Positions 61,718 through 64,000 of a stretch of DNA of 64,000 bases are shown here, in pieces. Under the pieces are notes generated by a model. The model searched no databases. It was not told where the DNA came from and saw nothing but the letters and a program-made list of their open reading frames with translations. Position 1 is the stretch's first letter, and every line of letters begins with the position of its first letter. Position numbers and translations under genes: made by a program. This DNA is from Myxococcota bacterium (GTDB taxonomy: Bacteria; Myxococcota_A; UBA9160; UBA4427): the NCBI GenBank assembly GCA_028278345.1, contig JANQEL010000132.1:1-64000 (forward strand). Direction: 5' to 3'.

Positions 61718-62659
61718 GTGCCGGGAACCATCGATCGCATCCCCGTCACGGTTCTGACCGGCTTCCTCGGAGCCGGAAAGACCACCACCTTGAATCGCCT
61801 GCTCCAGCAGAGCGAAGAGCGCATCGCCGTTCTGGTCAACGAGTTCGGCGAGATCGCCATCGACGGTTCGTTGGTGAGGAAGTCGGAAGACCAGATCATC
61901 GAACTCAACAACGGTTGCGTCTGCTGCACCATTCGGGGCGACATGCAGAAGAGCATGCGGAGCCTGCTGCAGAAGCGCGAGCGCCGTTGGTTCGGCGTGC
62001 CCTTCGATCGTGTCGTGGTCGAAACCAGCGGGATGGCCGAGCCGGGACCGCTACTGCAGACCTTCGTTTCCGATCCGATGCTCGCCGACCACACCGACGT
62101 CACCGGCGTGGTCACATTGGTTCATGCCGCCCTCATCGAGGAGCAGCTGGAGACCTACCCCGAAGCCCTCGCTCAAGTGTCGAGTGCGGATCTGCTCGTT
62201 CTCAATCACATCGATCGCGTGCCCGACACAGAACCGGTACGACGAGCGCTGGCGCGCCGAAACCCCATCGCACGAATGCGTGAGACCGAGCGGGGGGCGG
62301 TGCCAATCGGCGAACTACTCGACACCTCTCGCACGGAGCTTCCACCGCAGGCTCCGGAGCATCTCCACTCCGGGGTGGAGAGTCTGAGCCTCACCTCACG
62401 CGATCCGGTCTGCGAAGAATCCCTCACCCTGTGGCTACGCAGCCTGGTCATGTTCCGCGAGATGTCGATCCTGCGACTGAAGGGCGTGTTCCGCGTGAAG
62501 GACCGAACCCAGGCCCTCGTGGTACAAGGGGTGGGCGAGTGGATCGAAGTGAGCCCGCTGGACGATCCGGCACCCGATGAATCCGCATTGGTCTTCATCG
62601 GGCATCGCCTACCGGTGGACACGCTGAAGCGAGGTTGGGCGGCGGTGGCCGCGGGATGA
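61718..62659 (+). CDS. COG0523-family GTPase (copy 4)
   Basis: The 313-residue protein has GFLGAGKTT (15-23), metal motif CVCC at 67-70, ETSG, NHID and a short CobW C-terminal domain ending [17 protein letters not shown]. Unlike copy 1 it lacks a His-rich insert, though HLHSG is present near residue 210. It is a canonical metal-chaperone GTPase. The start is the GTG at 61718, eight bases after GAGGAG; a GTG six bases earlier is too close. It is divergent from copy 3 and convergent with a VOC gene (1-base gap). Confidence 0.88.
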   Translation: MPGTIDRIPVTVLTGFLGAGKTTTLNRLLQQSEERIAVLVNEFGEIAIDGSLVRKSEDQIIELNNGCVCCTIRGDMQKSMRSLLQKRERRWFGVPFDRVVVETSGMAEPGPLLQTFVSDPMLADHTDVTGVVTLVHAALIEEQLETYPEALAQVSSADLLVLNHIDRVPDTEPVRRALARRNPIARMRETERGAVPIGELLDTSRTELPPQAPEHLHSGVESLSLTSRDPVCEESLTLWLRSLVMFREMSILRLKGVFRVKDRTQALVVQGVGEWIEVSPLDDPAPDESALVFIGHRLPVDTLKRGWAAVAAG

Positions 62660-62660
62660 A

Positions 62661-63044
62661 CTAGCCCGAAGCGCTGTGACAGACAGCCTGGATCTTGTTG
62701 CCTTCGGGGTCGCGCACGTAGGCCCCGTAGTAGTTCGGGTGGTAGTGCGCTCGAACCCCGGGCGGGCCTTCGCAGCTGCCACCGAGCTCCAGCGCCTTGG
62801 CGTGGAAGGCGTCGACCTGGGCGCGAGATTCGGCCAGGTAGGCGATGTGCCCGCCATTGCCGGGGACCGCGGGTTGGCCATCGAAGGGACGCACGACGAA
62901 GGTCTTCGGGCCGGTGGCCGTCCCGTACGAGGCAATGCCCTCGCCTTTGAAGAAAACCCCGATTCCCAGGGTTCCCAGCACGGCGTCGTAGAACTCGGCG
63001 GCCTTGTCGGGATCGTCAGAGCCAATGGTTACGTGACTGAACAT
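62661..63044 (-). CDS. VOC-family protein
   Basis: The 127-residue protein has a single VOC module pair: FSHVTIGSDDPDKAAEFYDAVLGTLG at the start and HIAYLAESRAQVDAFHAKALELGG, YYGAYVRDPEGNKIQAVCH at the end. The ligands His (FSH) and the terminal Gln/His pattern leave the metal site uncertain. Function is unknown; glyoxalase- or fosfomycin-type activity cannot be assigned. GGAGGAG precedes the ATG at 63044. It converges with COG0523 copy 4. Confidence 0.85.
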   Translation of the reverse strand: MFSHVTIGSDDPDKAAEFYDAVLGTLGIGVFFKGEGIASYGTATGPKTFVVRPFDGQPAVPGNGGHIAYLAESRAQVDAFHAKALELGGSCEGPPGVRAHYHPNYYGAYVRDPEGNKIQAVCHSASG

Positions 63045-63195
63045 CTCACTCCTCCTGCTGGGATTCGAGTCTCGCATCCATGCATTCGGGAATCATCGGG
63101 TCTTCCCGGAAACGGTCCAGAATTTCCACCCATTCGACACGCCATCCGCATAAGATGGAATGAACTCGAGCCTCAGTCAGCAAAGTGAGTCCGCC

Positions 63196-64000
63196 ATGTC
63201 GAATCGACGAGATCGCTCTACCCCGAAGTTCACGCGACGCCGCATCCTGCAGGGAGGCGTCGGAACGCTCGCTCTGACCACGGCGCCGGCGTTCGTTCGC
63301 GCGCTCGGCGATCCGGTTCCGGGCAGTCTCTTTACCCTGGGCGTCGCGTCGGGGGATCCGTCAGCCCACTCGGTCGTCCTGTGGACACGCCTCGCGCCGG
63401 ATCCGCTGGCCGGCGGTGGGCTCGCGAACACGAAGGCGATCCGTGTCGATATCGAGGTCGCGCTCGACCCGGGCTTCCAGCACATCGTGCGAGCCGGTCG
63501 CAAATGGACGCGCGCCACAGAGGGTCACGTCGTCAACGTCCAGGCGCGGGGTCTGCCCTCCGACTCCATCCTCTATTACCGCTTCCACGCCCTCGGGCAG
63601 ACCAGCGGCATCGGGCGAACGCGGACCTTTCCCGGTCGTTTCGATTCGGCCGATCACGTGCGCTTCGCCGTGGTCTCGTGCCAGAACTACAACCATGGCT
63701 TCTATACCGCCTATCGCGACATCGTGGCACAGGATGTCGACTTCGTGATCCACACCGGTGACTACATCTACGAAGGCGGGCCGCCGGGCACGCCCATCGC
63801 TCCCGGGCGCGGGCACGACAGCCCCGAGATCATGACCGTCGAGGAGTATCGCAACCGGTACGCCCTCTATCGGCTCGATCCCGACCTCCAACTCGCGCAC
63901 GCCGAGGTTCCCTTCCTCGTGACGTGGGATGACCACGAGGTCGAGAACAACTACGCCGGCCTCAACGACGAGAACGGGAGCGACCCCGCCGACTTCGACG
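63196..64000 (+). CDS. phoD: Alkaline phosphatase D (PhoD) family, 5' part
   Basis: The visible 268 codons show a Tat signal (RRRILQGG at residues 14-21, then a hydrophobic stretch), the PhoD N-terminal strand domain (FTLGVASGDPSAHSVVLWTRL) and metal-site segments VVSCQNYNHGFYTAYRDI, IHTGDYIYE and TWDDHEVENNY. The enzyme releases phosphate from phosphodiesters and monoesters in the periplasm, using calcium and iron in known members. The C-terminus lies beyond the window. It is divergent from the VOC gene with 151 bases between. Confidence 0.92.
   Translation, partial: MSNRRDRSTPKFTRRRILQGGVGTLALTTAPAFVRALGDPVPGSLFTLGVASGDPSAHSVVLWTRLAPDPLAGGGLANTKAIRVDIEVALDPGFQHIVRAGRKWTRATEGHVVNVQARGLPSDSILYYRFHALGQTSGIGRTRTFPGRFDSADHVRFAVVSCQNYNHGFYTAYRDIVAQDVDFVIHTGDYIYEGGPPGTPIAPGRGHDSPEIMTVEEYRNRYALYRLDPDLQLAHAEVPFLVTWDDHEVENNYAGLNDENGSDPADFD

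Overview
The window is GC-rich and densely coding, with no gap between genes longer than about 280 bases. Outer-membrane barrels, an RND-type exporter, lipoprotein-like and twin-arginine signals and periplasmic multiheme cytochromes indicate a Gram-negative, aerobic or facultative bacterium. Haloalkane dehalogenase, luciferase-like monooxygenase, 2-oxoglutarate and Rieske oxygenases and several TetR regulators suggest a metabolically versatile environmental lineage. An uncultured Myxococcota or other former deltaproteobacterial group is my guess, but nothing here proves the taxon. I found no rRNA, tRNA, CRISPR array, insertion sequence or prophage.

Layout. 0-10.7 kb is mixed: a DsbA/isomerase-like protein cut by the window edge, haloalkane dehalogenase, a Tat-exported DUF362 protein, a metallo-beta-lactamase-fold hydrolase, an FG-GAP surface protein, a membrane-fused spermidine-synthase-like protein, an iron alcohol dehydrogenase and glyoxalase II. 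10.8-15.9 kb looks like a zinc-handling island: zinc dihydroorotase PyrC faces a COG0523 GTPase, which diverges from a tightly coupled ABC ATPase, a permease with a His/acid-rich loop, and a DUF3299 protein. 16.1-20.4 kb is a three-gene operon of pentaheme cytochrome, outer-membrane barrel and tetraheme cytochrome, which may form an electron conduit through the outer membrane. A TetR/PAP2 divergon with a perfect 41-bp palindrome follows, then LysE, VOC and DUF3291 genes and the amrB/amrS pair.

26-32 kb carries a CBS protein, two oxygenases (Rieske and isopenicillin-N-synthase-like) and a TetR-controlled group (two GFA proteins, an NTF2-like protein, a GST and an FMN-binding protein). 32-36.7 kb holds patatin, a GT2 glycosyltransferase and glucan phosphorylase. 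36.7-44.2 kb is a seven-gene minus-strand operon whose contents suggest a route that hydroxylates an amine, phosphorylates it, then eliminates phosphate and ammonia, followed by aldehyde and acyl-CoA steps. Divergent from it, 44.3-49.3 kb encodes a TetR regulator, cupin, FAD amine oxidase, an unusual class III aminotransferase and a ureohydrolase. Together these appear dedicated to amine or guanidino-compound catabolism.

49.4-56.0 kb is a minus-strand block: SDR, caspase-fold protein, outer-membrane barrel, a frame-disrupted Tat-signal protein, an RND exporter and an LLM flavin monooxygenase, with a divergent TetR. 56.8-64 kb carries a sulfotransferase-like protein, an RhtX/AmpG-like MFS importer, three more COG0523 GTPases (one without its CxCC metal motif), a VOC protein and the start of a Tat-exported PhoD phosphatase. 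Four COG0523 proteins in one window, two of them near putative metal transport genes, point to strong selection for zinc (or other metal) homeostasis.
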